Positions 26,515-34,709 of a DNA stretch of 64,000 nucleotides are shown here, piece by piece. The stretch lies in the NCBI GenBank assembly GCA_963717745.1, contig CAVQXJ010000008.1:62001-126000 (forward strand), in the 5' to 3' direction. Source of the DNA: JACCXG01 sp963717745 (GTDB lineage: Bacteria > Acidobacteriota > Vicinamibacteria > Vicinamibacterales > 2-12-FULL-66-21). Position numbers and translations under genes: made by a program. The stretch's first letter is position 1; the number at the start of each line of letters is the position of its first letter. The notes below the pieces were generated by a model. That model saw only the letters and a program-made list of their open reading frames with translations, was not told the origin of the DNA and ran no database searches.

Positions 26515-27014
26515 CGCCCGCCCTTCACCGCCACCTTCCACGTCACCGGGATCGTCTGCGGCAGATAGCAGATCGCGTCGTCACACGCCTGGTACCGAAT
26601 CGTGCCCTTGACGACGAGCGAGGCCGGGGCGTCCCGCCCCACGATGATGGGCTGCTCGATGCGGAATGGTTTGCTGTAGACGCGCTGCGTCTCGTTCAAC
26701 GGCGCGAAGAAGAACGACTCCGCGGCTGGATATCGAATCGGTTGCAGGCGGAACGACGGCCCCGCCTCGATGGTGAGCGCGATCGGAATGTAATCGGTCT
26801 GATCGGGTGAGTAGACGTGCATCTTCGGCTTCGGCGCGACCTCGGCGTAGAGCGAGAGTTTTCCACCGGCCGCGGCCGGTGCCGCACTGGTCGAAGTCGT
26901 GATCGTCAGATGCTTGGTCTCGGTCCGTGAAGGATCGGCAGGTGCGAATTGGGCGTGCGGCTGTGCGGTGGCGAGCAGTGACGCCGCGAGACAGGTAGAC
27001 AGCAGCCGGACCAC
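26511..27014 (-). CDS. Periplasmic DsbD alpha-domain-like protein
   Basis: This 167-residue secreted protein matches the N-terminal (alpha) domain of thiol:disulfide interchange protein DsbD: an immunoglobulin-like fold with the redox pair in YQACDDAICYLP near the C-terminus and the upstream KMHVYSPDQTDYIPI and SFRLQPIRYPAAE strands. The membrane (beta) and thioredoxin (gamma) domains of DsbD are absent, so it must receive electrons from another protein (for example a CcdA-type carrier). The start at GTG 27014 gives a clean signal peptide (VVRLLSTCLAASLLATAQPHA); the longer frame upstream is Arg-rich and unlikely. It stands alone on its strand. Confidence 0.75.
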   Translation of the reverse strand: MVRLLSTCLAASLLATAQPHAQFAPADPSRTETKHLTITTSTSAAPAAAGGKLSLYAEVAPKPKMHVYSPDQTDYIPIALTIEAGPSFRLQPIRYPAAESFFFAPLNETQRVYSKPFRIEQPIIVGRDAPASLVVKGTIRYQACDDAICYLPQTIPVTWKVAVKGGR

Positions 27015-27221
27015 GGATTGAGCGTAGCACTCTTCCCGTTGGCGGCGACGCCCGCCCTCACGGCGCCTGCGGCGCGGTCGCCGCCATCGGGCACACAGTC
27101 CGTCGAAGAGACTCACAAAGGTTTACGTCGTGTCGTCGTGTCAGCGCGAATGCGCTAAGCGAAGCGTCCGTGGACAAGCGGCTGTCCTACGAGGGGCCCC
27201 CAGGCAGCGCTCGTGGACAAG

Positions 27222-27250
27222 CGCGCGAACCCGCGAACCCGCGGACCGCG
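27222..27250. repeat. Short tandem CGCGAACC-type repeat
   Basis: Two CGCGAACC units, then CGCGGACC and CGCGG, immediately before the MFS stop codon. A 9-bp direct repeat GTGGACAAG (27171 and 27213) lies alongside. No inverted partner arm is seen. The rest of the 27015-27258 gap shows no gene. Confidence 0.5.
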
Positions 27251-27258
27251 GAGAAGAT

Positions 27259-28479
27259 TCACAGCTCTCTGACCCCGTGACTCCGGACCAGGAAATACAG
27301 CGCCACCACCGTCACCAGCACGCCGTTGATGGCCAGCACGTACGGCGCGGAGCTGAGCGATGCGGCATAGCCGCCCCACAGGCTGCCGAGCGGCATCCCG
27401 CCGCGGAACGCCACCATGTAGATGCTGACCACGCGGCCGCGCAGATGATCGGGGACGATCAACTGCACCAGCGACGCGGTCATCGAGAACACCACCAGCA
27501 GCGCCGCGCCGTCCAGGAAGAGCAGCAGATAACTGAGCCAGAGGGTGCGCGACAGGGCGAAGGCGGTCACCAGGACGCCGAACGCGAGCTGGACCAGCAG
27601 CAGCGTCAGCCCCATGTGCTTGAACCGTCCCAGCCACGCCACCACCAGCGCGCCGACGACCGCCCCGGCGCCGGAGAACGACATCATCACGCTGTAGCGG
27701 CCGACGTCGCCGTGGAAGATGTCGCGCGCGAAGATCGGCAGAAAGGTGAGCAGCGGCAGCCCGAGAAACGTGGTGAGGAACGCCAGGATGGTGAGCGCCA
27801 CGATCGCCGGCTGGCCGCGCACATAGGCGAGGCCGCCTTTGAGGTCGTGCAGGATCGGCTTCCGATCCGTCGTCGGGATGTGTTTGATGCTCAGCGCCAG
27901 CAGCGCCATGATCACGACGAGGAACGACACGCCGTTCAAGACGAAGCACAGCGCCGTGCCGAACGCGGCGAGCGTCACGCCGGCGAGCAGCGGCCCGAAG
28001 ACACGCGCGAGGTTGAACTGAATCGAGTTCAGCGCGATGGCGTTGGGAAGGTCCTTCTTTTCGACGAGCGTCGGGACCAGCGACTGATAGGCCGGGCCGC
28101 CGAATGCCTGGGCGAGGCCGGCGATGAACGACAGCGCGAGGATGTGCCAGATTTCGACCCGTCCCCAGTAGACGAGCGCCGCCAGCGTCAGCGCGGTCGC
28201 CATCTGGACGTACTGCGAAGAGAGCAGCAGCCGCCGGCGATCGTGCCGATCCGCGATGACCCCGCCGATCAGCGTGAGCAGCAGAATCGGCAGCTGGCCC
28301 AGGAAGTCGTCCAGGCCCAGATAGAACGCCGATTTGGTGAGCTCGAAGATCAGCCAGCTCTGCGCGAGCTTCTGCATCCAGGTGCCTACGGTCGAGGTAA
28401 AGGCACCGAACCAGAGCAGCCGGAAGTCGCGATAACTGAACGCCGCGAGGGTGCGGCGGAGAATCCGCTGTAGGGGCAA
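27259..28479 (-). CDS. MFS transporter, EntS-like exporter group
   Basis: This 406-residue integral membrane protein has twelve predicted helices. The first cytoplasmic region FSYRDFRLLWFGAFTSTVGTWMQKLAQSWLIFEL and the loop GGVIADRHDRRRLLLSSQYVQM (motif A of the superfamily, G-x3-D-R) match the MFS_3/EntS group that exports siderophores, macrolides and other small molecules. No biosynthetic genes adjoin, so the substrate is open. The start is TTG 28479, the only in-frame start after a stop 6 bp upstream. AGG sits only two bases from it, so initiation may be weak or leaderless. It is divergent from imuA and shares a 73-bp promoter region with it. Confidence 0.88.
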   Translation of the reverse strand: MPLQRILRRTLAAFSYRDFRLLWFGAFTSTVGTWMQKLAQSWLIFELTKSAFYLGLDDFLGQLPILLLTLIGGVIADRHDRRRLLLSSQYVQMATALTLAALVYWGRVEIWHILALSFIAGLAQAFGGPAYQSLVPTLVEKKDLPNAIALNSIQFNLARVFGPLLAGVTLAAFGTALCFVLNGVSFLVVIMALLALSIKHIPTTDRKPILHDLKGGLAYVRGQPAIVALTILAFLTTFLGLPLLTFLPIFARDIFHGDVGRYSVMMSFSGAGAVVGALVVAWLGRFKHMGLTLLLVQLAFGVLVTAFALSRTLWLSYLLLFLDGAALLVVFSMTASLVQLIVPDHLRGRVVSIYMVAFRGGMPLGSLWGGYAASLSSAPYVLAINGVLVTVVALYFLVRSHGVREL

Positions 28480-28498
28480 GCCTCATCATCTTAATAGG

Positions 28499-28542
28499 TT
28501 GATCCCGCGAAACGACGCGCCTATACTCCTTCGCGAGGCGAA
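28499..28542 (+). promoter_or_regulatory. imuA promoter with 13-bp palindromic operator
   Basis: TTGATC (28499-28504), exactly 17 bp, TATACT (28522-28527). Two bases later comes the perfect inverted repeat TTCGC-GAG-GCGAA (28530-28542), which would cover the transcription start. imuA-imuB-dnaE2 cassettes are typically LexA-repressed, so this palindrome is a good candidate operator. It is not the gram-negative or gram-positive LexA consensus. Confidence 0.55.
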
Positions 28543-28552
28543 GATAAGGCGA

Positions 28553-29239
28553 ATGCTGGCGGCCCGGGCAGAGATTGAATCGTTGTTGAGGGCGCGGAAG
28601 CTCGACGTGACCCTGACCTCCGCCGCGGCCTGGCGCGAGGCCGACGACGACCGGGTCGCGCCGACCGGATCGCCGGCCGTCGATGCCGCGCTTGGCGGCG
28701 GCCTGCGGCGGGGCCATCTCTCGGAAGTGATCGGATCACGCTCGTCGGGGCGGTCCACCGTGTTCGTCAGCATGGCCATGGCCGCGGCGGCGCGCGGCGA
28801 AGTGGTCGCGCTGATCGATACCCACGATCGCTTCGACCCGCTGTCGGCCCGCGCCGCCGGCCTCGATCTCACCCGTCTGCTCTGGATTCGGGAAGCCGGT
28901 CACGCCGATCGCGCGCTGAAGGCGATGCATCTGGTCTTGCAGGCGGGCGGATTCGGAGTGGTCGCCCTCGATCTCGCGGATGCCGCCGGTCCCGCGCTGC
29001 GCCAGTTTCCGCATACGACGTGGATGCGGATCGCGCGCACGATCGAAGGGAGCCCCACCGTTGCCGTGCTGCTCGCGTCCGACCATGTCGCCCGGAGTCC
29101 GGGCGGGGTCACGGTGGCGCTCGATCGATCGCCAGTGCGCAGTGCTGAAGAGTGGACGGGTACCACCGCGCGCGATCGCCGCCTGCGCGGCCTGACGCTC
29201 CGCCCGCGGATCGTCTCAGCCCGCGCGGCCCAACGCTGA
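28553..29239 (+). CDS. imuA: ImuA-like RecA-fold protein of the mutagenesis cassette
   Basis: This 228-residue protein resembles a truncated RecA/ImuA. The start is ATG 28553 (MLAARAEIESLLRARKLDVT). The Walker-A region is degenerate, as usual for ImuA (SEVIGSRSSGRSTVFVSMAM, about 60-80). A Walker-B-like strand VVALIDTHDRFDPLSARAAGLDL follows, then LLWIREAGHADRALKAMHLVLQAGGFGVVALDLAD. ImuA helps recruit or regulate ImuB and DnaE2 at damaged templates in SOS mutagenesis. It heads the order imuA, imuB-like, dnaE2 behind the promoter/palindrome at 28499. It is read divergently from the MFS gene. Confidence 0.82.
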   Translation: MLAARAEIESLLRARKLDVTLTSAAAWREADDDRVAPTGSPAVDAALGGGLRRGHLSEVIGSRSSGRSTVFVSMAMAAAARGEVVALIDTHDRFDPLSARAAGLDLTRLLWIREAGHADRALKAMHLVLQAGGFGVVALDLADAAGPALRQFPHTTWMRIARTIEGSPTVAVLLASDHVARSPGGVTVALDRSPVRSAEEWTGTTARDRRLRGLTLRPRIVSARAAQR

Positions 29240-29306
29240 GGTGCGACGTGTCGATCCCGTCGTACGACGATCTCACTCCGTCCATTCCGGATGTCCTGCC
29301 GAATGA

Positions 29307-29440
29307 CGTGCTCTCCTCGGTGGCGGCGGTCCTGCCTCGGCGTGGGCTGAAGCCACGCACAAGAGGAAGCTCCGCCTGCCAGATCGCCGGGGTCTTCCGA
29401 CCTTCGCTAAAGCTACGGCGGACGAGTCAGACCCCGGCGT
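29307..29440. repeat. Interspersed palindromic sequence between imuA and imuB
   Basis: The hairpin GCGTGG-GCTGAAG-CCACGC (29340-29358) is followed by CTTCGCTAAAGCTACGGCG (29403-29421). The region keeps the imuB frame open (peptide WAEATHKRKLRLP...) but has no start codon and no resemblance to ImuB. The same kind of TGAAG-centred hairpin occurs in element A at 13917-13933. It looks like an inserted repetitive element that pushed imuB away from imuA, since these genes normally almost touch. Confidence 0.45.
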
Positions 29441-29462
29441 CGACGGCACCGCGCCGCGCGAG

Positions 29463-30797
29463 CTGTATGCCGCCCTGCACGATCCCGATCGTGGTCCATC
29501 GATCGAGCGCCTGGTCACGATCGCGCAGGATTTCTCGCCGCGGATTGAACGTCATCCGGGCGGGACCGTCGTCCTCGACGTCTCCGGGCTGCAGCGGCTC
29601 TTCGGTGGGGCCGAATCGATTGCCGAGCACCTGGCCGGTGCCGGAGCCACCCATGTAGGGGTCGCCGCTTCTCAGACGACGGCGCTGCTCCTGGCCCGAA
29701 CCTGCGAGGGTGTGCAAGTGGCGGTGGGGGAACCGGCGATCGCGTTGCGCGACGTGCCGCTCACCGTGCTTCAGCAGCTGGCCGGGGATCGGGAGGCGGT
29801 GTCGATACGACCGCGGCCGCTGCGCAGTTTCGAGGTGCTGCGTCGCTGGGGGCTCACCACGGTTGGCGAGCTCGCGGCGTTGCCGGCGGCCGCGCTGTCG
29901 GCGCGCCTCGGCGCTGACGGCATCGCGCTCCAGCGGCTCGCGCGCGGTCAGGATGTCCGGCCGCTCGTGCCCGATCCGGCGGTCCGCCGGTTCCTCGAGT
30001 CCTGCGAGCTCGAATGGCCGATCGACACGCTCGAGCCGCTGTCGTTCGTCTTCGCGCGGCTGCTCGATCCGCTGGCCGCCGCGCTCGAACGCGCCGACCG
30101 CGGGGGGATCGCCCTGCATTCGAGACTGCGCCTCACCGATCGGACCACGCATCTCCGCACGCTCGCGCTGCCGGTGCCGATGCGCGATCCGCGGGTGCTG
30201 CGCACGCTGCTGCTGCTCGATCTCGAGTCGCATCCCCCCGCCGCGGCCATCGACGTGGTCACCATCGAGATCGATCCGGCGCCGGGACGGGTGGTGCAGT
30301 ACTCGCTGCTCGAGCGTCCGGTGCCGTCGCCGGAAACCCTGGCCACGCTCATGGCCCGCCTCGGCGCGCTCGTCGGCGACACCCGCTGCGGCTCGCCGCA
30401 GCTCCTCGACAGCCATCAGCCCGACGGTTGGCGGTTGGCGCCGGCCGCGTTCGAGGATTCGCCTTCGCCCCTGGCCTTGCGCCCGGGGGCTACGGCGCAG
30501 CAGGTCGGCGGTGCTGATGGTCGACAGCCGCTGGTGCTGCGCCGCTACCGGCCGCCGGTGGCGGTTCGCGTCGCGGTCGCGGCGGGCCGCCCGGCGCAGG
30601 TGGCGATCGATCGGCGCGGCATGCCGGGCGGGGTCGTGCAGGACGCGGCCGGTCCGTGGCGGACCTCGGGCGGATGGTGGGAATCGCATCGCTGGGATCG
30701 CGACGAATGGGATGTCGCGCTCGAAGGGGGTGCGGTCTGCCGGCTGTTCCAGGATCGGGACACCGGGCACTGGTTTGCCGACGGGGTGTATGACTAG
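29463..30797 (+). CDS. imuB: ImuB-like Y-family polymerase homologue
   Basis: This protein of about 444 residues is read from a CTG at 29463 (LYAALHDPDRGPSIERL); no ATG, GTG or TTG is available in frame between the stop at 29304 and GTG 29712. The part before 29712 is clearly homologous: DFSPRIERHPGGTVVLDVSGLQRLFGG and GVAASQTTALLLART are Y-family palm and finger motifs. The little-finger/HhH part (LRRWGLTTVGELAALPAAALSARLG) and the C-terminal ImuB tail follow. The first catalytic-acid strand of active Y-polymerases is missing, as in ImuB, which bridges DnaE2 to the beta clamp. A start from CTG, or a lost start through the upstream insertion, are both possible. Confidence 0.72.
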   Translation: MYAALHDPDRGPSIERLVTIAQDFSPRIERHPGGTVVLDVSGLQRLFGGAESIAEHLAGAGATHVGVAASQTTALLLARTCEGVQVAVGEPAIALRDVPLTVLQQLAGDREAVSIRPRPLRSFEVLRRWGLTTVGELAALPAAALSARLGADGIALQRLARGQDVRPLVPDPAVRRFLESCELEWPIDTLEPLSFVFARLLDPLAAALERADRGGIALHSRLRLTDRTTHLRTLALPVPMRDPRVLRTLLLLDLESHPPAAAIDVVTIEIDPAPGRVVQYSLLERPVPSPETLATLMARLGALVGDTRCGSPQLLDSHQPDGWRLAPAAFEDSPSPLALRPGATAQQVGGADGRQPLVLRRYRPPVAVRVAVAAGRPAQVAIDRRGMPGGVVQDAAGPWRTSGGWWESHRWDRDEWDVALEGGAVCRLFQDRDTGHWFADGVYD

Positions 30798-30811
30798 CGC
30801 GCGCATCTGAC

Positions 30812-30950
30812 GCTGACGCGCGCGTATCAAGGGAGAAGGGACGAGGGAAAGGGAGAAGGGAAAAGTGGAAGCAAAGAAGTTCCGAGTCGTAGGGGTCCAA
30901 CAGCAGGTTCTCCCTTCTCCCTTTTCCCTTCTCCCTTGACACGCGTCAGT
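30812..30950. repeat. Inverted-arm element C with AAGGGAG-type units
   Basis: The left arm (30812-30865) starts GCTGACGCG and continues with AAGGGAG, AAGGGAC, GAGGGAA, AGGGAGA and AGGGAAA-like units. The right arm (30908-30950) is the inverse: TTCTCCC, TTCTCCC, TTTTCCC, TTCTCCC, TTGACACGCGTCAGT. The outer ends (CTGACGCG and CGCGTCAG) pair as well. The spacer is 42 bp. The right arm reaches into the GTG start codon of dnaE2, so the ribosome-binding region of dnaE2 lies inside the arm and could be hidden in a hairpin. Same architecture as the CCGYRGT elements, but a different unit. Confidence 0.85.
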
Positions 30951-33900
30951 GACCTACATCGAGCTTCACGCCTCTTCGGCATTTTCGTTTCTCGACGGCG
31001 CCTCGCTGCCGGAGGCGCTCGTCGACCGCGCGGTCTCGCTGGGGTCTCCGGCGCTGGCGCTGCTCGATCGGGACGGCATCTATGGCGCGCCGCGATTTCA
31101 CCTGGCCGCCAGCCGCGCCGGCATCAAGGCGATCATCGGCGCGGAGCTGACGGTTGCCAGCGGATCGCGCGAAGCTCCGCTCCGCGGCAGTGCCGCGGAG
31201 CGCCGCACCCGCGCCGCCTCGCCGTCACCGCGTGAAGAGCGGTTGTTCACGCTGCCCGTTCTGATCGAGTCGCGGCACGGGTACCGCAATCTGTGCCGCC
31301 TGGTGACGGTCATGAAGCTGCGGGCGGCGAAAGGTGAGGGTGCGCTCACGTTCGACGACCTCGACGGCCACACCGGAGGGTTGGTGGCGTTGGCGGGCCG
31401 CACCGCGATCAACGGGGCGCGATTCGGGGTCGCCGGACTGGTCGATCGCATCGTCGGCACCTTCGGCGCGTCGCAGGTGTACGTCGAGGTGCAGCGGCAC
31501 CTCCTGCGCGAGCAGGAATGGGACAACCAGGTTCTGCGCGAGCTGGCCGCGGCGTTTCATCTGCCGGTGATCGCCACCAACGGCGTCCGCTTCGCGGAGC
31601 CGTCGGATCGCGCGTTGTACGACGTCCTCACCTGTATCCGCCACAAGACCACGCTCGAGCACGCGGGCCGGCGTCTGACCTGCAACGCCGAGCGCTACCT
31701 GAAGTCCCCGGAGGCGATGGCCCGGCTGTTCGCGGATGATCCGCGCGCGATCGCGGAGACCGGCGAGCTCGCGGCCCGGCTGGGCTACTCGATGACCGAT
31801 CTCGGCTATCGCTTTCCCGAGTACCCGGTCCCGCCGGGCGAGACCATGGGGTCGTTTCTGCGGAAGATTACCCAGGTCGGTGCGCGGGAGCGCTATCGGC
31901 CCTACGACGACCGTGCCCGCCGGCAGATCGAACGCGAGCTCGATCTGATCGACAAGCTCGAGCTCCCCGGCTACTTCCTGATCGTCTGGGACATCGTGAA
32001 TTACTGCCGGCAGCACGACATTCTCGTCCAGGGGCGCGGGTCGGCCGCGAACAGCGCGGTCTGTTACAGCCTGGGGATCACCGCGGTCGATCCGATCGGC
32101 ATGGATCTGCTGTTCGAGCGATTCCTGTCCGAGGAGCGGGGCGAGTGGCCGGACATCGATCTCGATCTGCCGAGCGGCGATCGCCGCGAGCAGGTGATTC
32201 AGCACCTGTACGCGAAGTACGGGAGCCGCGGCAGCGGCGAGGGGCCGCGGATCGCGATGACCGCCAACGTGATCACCTATCGCGGCCGGAGCGCCGCGCG
32301 GGAAGTGGGCAAGGTCCTCTCGCTCGAAGCCGAGCAGGTCGATCGCCTGGCCAAGGTGATGAATCACTTCGAGTGGGTCGATCCGAAGGACACGCTCGAT
32401 CGCAACCTGCGCGAGGTCGGCATCGACGTGCATCACGCCACGGTGCAGCTGTTCGGCCAGTTGTGGCAGCGCATCCAGGATCTCCCGCGTCATCTCGGCC
32501 AGCATTCCGGCGGCATGGTGATCTCGCACGGCCGCCTGGACGACGTCGTTCCGCTCGAGAACGCGAGCATGCCGGATCGCGTGGTCGTGCAATGGGACAA
32601 GGACGACTGCGCCGACATGGGCCTGATCAAGGTCGACCTGCTCGGGCTCGGCATGATGGCGGTGATTCAGGACGCGCTCGAATTGGTGAATACCCCCCCC
32701 GCGATCCGCAGTCCGCGGTCCGCGGTCCGCGAAGAGATCGGGGCAGATTCGACCGGCGTAGCGGATTCAGCAAGGCCCGATCTTCCGGACCCCCGACCGC
32801 AGACTGCGGATCGCGGATCGCGGACCGCGGACTGCGGACCAGCGGAAGTGGACCTGGCCCACCTTCCGCCAGACGATCCGGCGGTCTATCGCATGTTGCA
32901 GGAGGCCGACACGGTCGGGATCTTCCAGGTCGAGTCGCGCGCGCAGATGGCTACGCTGCCGCGGCTGCGTCCGGTGTGTTTCTACGACATCGTGGTCGAG
33001 GTGGCGATCATCCGGCCGGGACCGATCGTGGGGCAGATGGTGCACCCGTACCTGAAGCGGCGGCGGGGCGCCGAGCCGGTGGTGTATCCGCATCCGTCGC
33101 TGCAGCCGATCCTCCAGCGCACGCTCGGGGTGCCGTTGTTTCAGGAGCAGCTGCTGCGCATGGCGATGGTCGCGGCGGGATTTTCCGGCGGCGAAGCCGA
33201 AGAGCTGCGGCGGGCCTTCGGGTTCAAACGATCCGAAAAGCGGATGGCGCAGGTGGAAGGCAAGCTGCGGGCGGGGATGGACAAGCAGGGCATCACCGGT
33301 GCGGCGGCCGAGGAGATCATTCGCTCGATCACGTCGTTCGCGCTGTACGGATTTCCCGAGTCGCACGCCGCGAGCTTCGCGCTGCTGGTCTACGCCAGCG
33401 CCTATCTCAAAGCCCACTACCCGGCGGCGTTCTTCACCTCCATCCTGAACAACCAGCCGATGGGGTTCTACCATCCCGCGACGCTGGTGAAGGACGCGCA
33501 GCGCCACGGGGTCCGCTTCGCGCCGATCGATGTGCAGATCTCGGATTGGGAGTGCCGGGTCGAGCCGGATGGACGGGTCAGGCTCGGACTGATGTATGTC
33601 AACGGACTTCGACACGAAGCGGGCCGCGCTATCGCCCAGGCCCGCAATCCGAAGTCCGCGATCCGTGGTCCGCGGTCCGCGGTCCGCAGTCCGCTGGGGG
33701 CAACTAGTCAGAACGAGGTGGAATTCGCAGGGCAGCCGGGGCGCTGTCCGAAGTGCGGCAACGACGATCAGTCGATGCTCGAGGATACGCAAGAAGGCGG
33801 ACGGTTCTGCAACATCTGCGCATATGGGTGGAGTGACAAGCGCTCAGACGTGGCTACGACTTCGGAATTACCCCGGATGCGGACCGCGGACCACGGACCG

Positions 33901-34587
33901 CGGACCGCGGACGGCGACGCTGCGAACCGCGAACCGGTGACTCCGCGGTTCGCGTCGATCGAAGATCTCATCACGCGCACGGGTGTCAGACACGATGAGT
34001 TGGCGACGCTCGCCGAGATTGGCGCGTTGAATGCGTTTGGCCACGATCGCCGCAGCGCGTTGTGGCAGATCGAGCGCGCGGCGCGGCCGGCGGGGGAGTT
34101 GTTCAGAGGACAGGACGTCGACGACAGCATGCCCACGCACGGCGGTGCCGGCCGATCGCCGCTGCCGGCGATGACGCCGTCGCAGCGGCTGATGTCGGAT
34201 TACTCCGGCTCCAGCCTGACCATCGGGCCGCACCCGCTCGCGTTCCGCCGGATGGAGCTGGCGATGCGTGGGGTGCTTCGCGCCATCGATCTGCCCCGCG
34301 GCAAGAATGGCCGCCGGGTACGGGTTGCCGGCGCGGTCATCACGCGGCAGCGTCCGGGCACTGCCAAGGGATTCGTCTTTCTCACCTTGGAAGATGAAAC
34401 CGGCATCGCCAACATCATCGTCCGTCCCGACCTCTTCGGTGAGGACCGCGCCACCATCGTCAACGCCCCCTATCTGATGGTCGAAGGCATTCTGCAAATT
34501 CAGGAGGGAGTCACATCGGTCAAGGCAGAGCGCATGATCTCGCTCGCTGGTGACGGCCCGGAGCCGCAGTCGCATGACTTCCGTTGA
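30949..34587 (+). CDS. dnaE2: Error-prone DNA polymerase DnaE2 (ImuC) with two internal insertions
   Basis: This 1212-residue C-family translesion polymerase has an N-terminal PHP domain (YIELHASSAFSFLDGASLPEA), the palm catalytic acids in PDIDLDLPSG (about 400) and KVDLLGLG (about 560), GRGSAANSAVCYSLGIT, the fingers DTVGIFQVESRAQMATLPRL, HhH (FASIEDLITRTGV), an OB-fold (GFVFLTLEDETGIANIIVRPD) and the terminal SHDFR. It is longer than usual because of two in-frame inserts: about 55 residues after QDALELVN and about 100 residues after RAIAQAR. Each is flanked by CCGYRGT-type inverted arms; the second contains a Cys4 ribbon (CPKC...CNIC). GTG 30949 is the first codon; it lacks a normal ribosome site. 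Presumably SOS-induced with imuA and imuB. Confidence 0.93.
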   Translation: MTYIELHASSAFSFLDGASLPEALVDRAVSLGSPALALLDRDGIYGAPRFHLAASRAGIKAIIGAELTVASGSREAPLRGSAAERRTRAASPSPREERLFTLPVLIESRHGYRNLCRLVTVMKLRAAKGEGALTFDDLDGHTGGLVALAGRTAINGARFGVAGLVDRIVGTFGASQVYVEVQRHLLREQEWDNQVLRELAAAFHLPVIATNGVRFAEPSDRALYDVLTCIRHKTTLEHAGRRLTCNAERYLKSPEAMARLFADDPRAIAETGELAARLGYSMTDLGYRFPEYPVPPGETMGSFLRKITQVGARERYRPYDDRARRQIERELDLIDKLELPGYFLIVWDIVNYCRQHDILVQGRGSAANSAVCYSLGITAVDPIGMDLLFERFLSEERGEWPDIDLDLPSGDRREQVIQHLYAKYGSRGSGEGPRIAMTANVITYRGRSAAREVGKVLSLEAEQVDRLAKVMNHFEWVDPKDTLDRNLREVGIDVHHATVQLFGQLWQRIQDLPRHLGQHSGGMVISHGRLDDVVPLENASMPDRVVVQWDKDDCADMGLIKVDLLGLGMMAVIQDALELVNTPPAIRSPRSAVREEIGADSTGVADSARPDLPDPRPQTADRGSRTADCGPAEVDLAHLPPDDPAVYRMLQEADTVGIFQVESRAQMATLPRLRPVCFYDIVVEVAIIRPGPIVGQMVHPYLKRRRGAEPVVYPHPSLQPILQRTLGVPLFQEQLLRMAMVAAGFSGGEAEELRRAFGFKRSEKRMAQVEGKLRAGMDKQGITGAAAEEIIRSITSFALYGFPESHAASFALLVYASAYLKAHYPAAFFTSILNNQPMGFYHPATLVKDAQRHGVRFAPIDVQISDWECRVEPDGRVRLGLMYVNGLRHEAGRAIAQARNPKSAIRGPRSAVRSPLGATSQNEVEFAGQPGRCPKCGNDDQSMLEDTQEGGRFCNICAYGWSDKRSDVATTSELPRMRTADHGPRTADGDAANREPVTPRFASIEDLITRTGVRHDELATLAEIGALNAFGHDRRSALWQIERAARPAGELFRGQDVDDSMPTHGGAGRSPLPAMTPSQRLMSDYSGSSLTIGPHPLAFRRMELAMRGVLRAIDLPRGKNGRRVRVAGAVITRQRPGTAKGFVFLTLEDETGIANIIVRPDLFGEDRATIVNAPYLMVEGILQIQEGVTSVKAERMISLAGDGPEPQSHDFR
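32701..32840. repeat. Inverted-arm heptamer element D inside dnaE2
   Basis: The left arm (32701-32731) has GCGAT, CCGCAGT, two CCGCGGT and CCGCG; the right arm (32796-32840) has the inverse, including GCGGATC, GCGGACC, GCGGACT units. Between them an inner inverted pair AGATCGGG (32734) / CCCGATCT (32776) occurs. The reading frame of dnaE2 is kept open through the whole element, which encodes an Arg/Ser/Pro/Asp-rich linker. Confidence 0.85.
33643..33914. repeat. Inverted-arm heptamer element E inside dnaE2, carrying a zinc-ribbon segment
   Basis: The left arm (33643-33694) holds units such as CCGAAGT, CCGCGAT, CCGTGGT, two CCGCGGT, CCGCAGT. The right arm (33877-33914) holds the inverse, GCGGACC, GCGGACC, ACGGACC, GCGGACC, GCGGACG. 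The 180-bp spacer encodes, in the dnaE2 frame, RCPKCGNDDQSMLEDTQE and then GGRFCNICAYGWSD: C-x2-C, 17 residues, C-x2-C. A further small inverted pair (CGCGAACCG at 33929 / CGGTTCGCG at 33946) follows just outside. Confidence 0.85.
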
Positions 34588-34709
34588 CCAGGTGCATCGC
34601 CCGTCCTTTTAGCTGAGGTCGGTGGCCCGCTGCTTGCACAGGTGCCGGATGTGGATGGGGCAGAGCTAAGCGAGTGGTAGAGTTGGCCTGTCGGAGAGGA
34701 GCGCTTAGC

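Noticed and set aside
27130..28473. 447-residue plus-strand frame over the MFS gene
   Set aside because: It is a Glu/Arg/His-rich shadow of the minus-strand MFS gene; no domain.
34588..34709. tRNA-like GAGTGGTAGAGTTGG near 34671
   Set aside because: It resembles a D-arm by chance; no acceptor, anticodon or T-arm pairing can be found around it.
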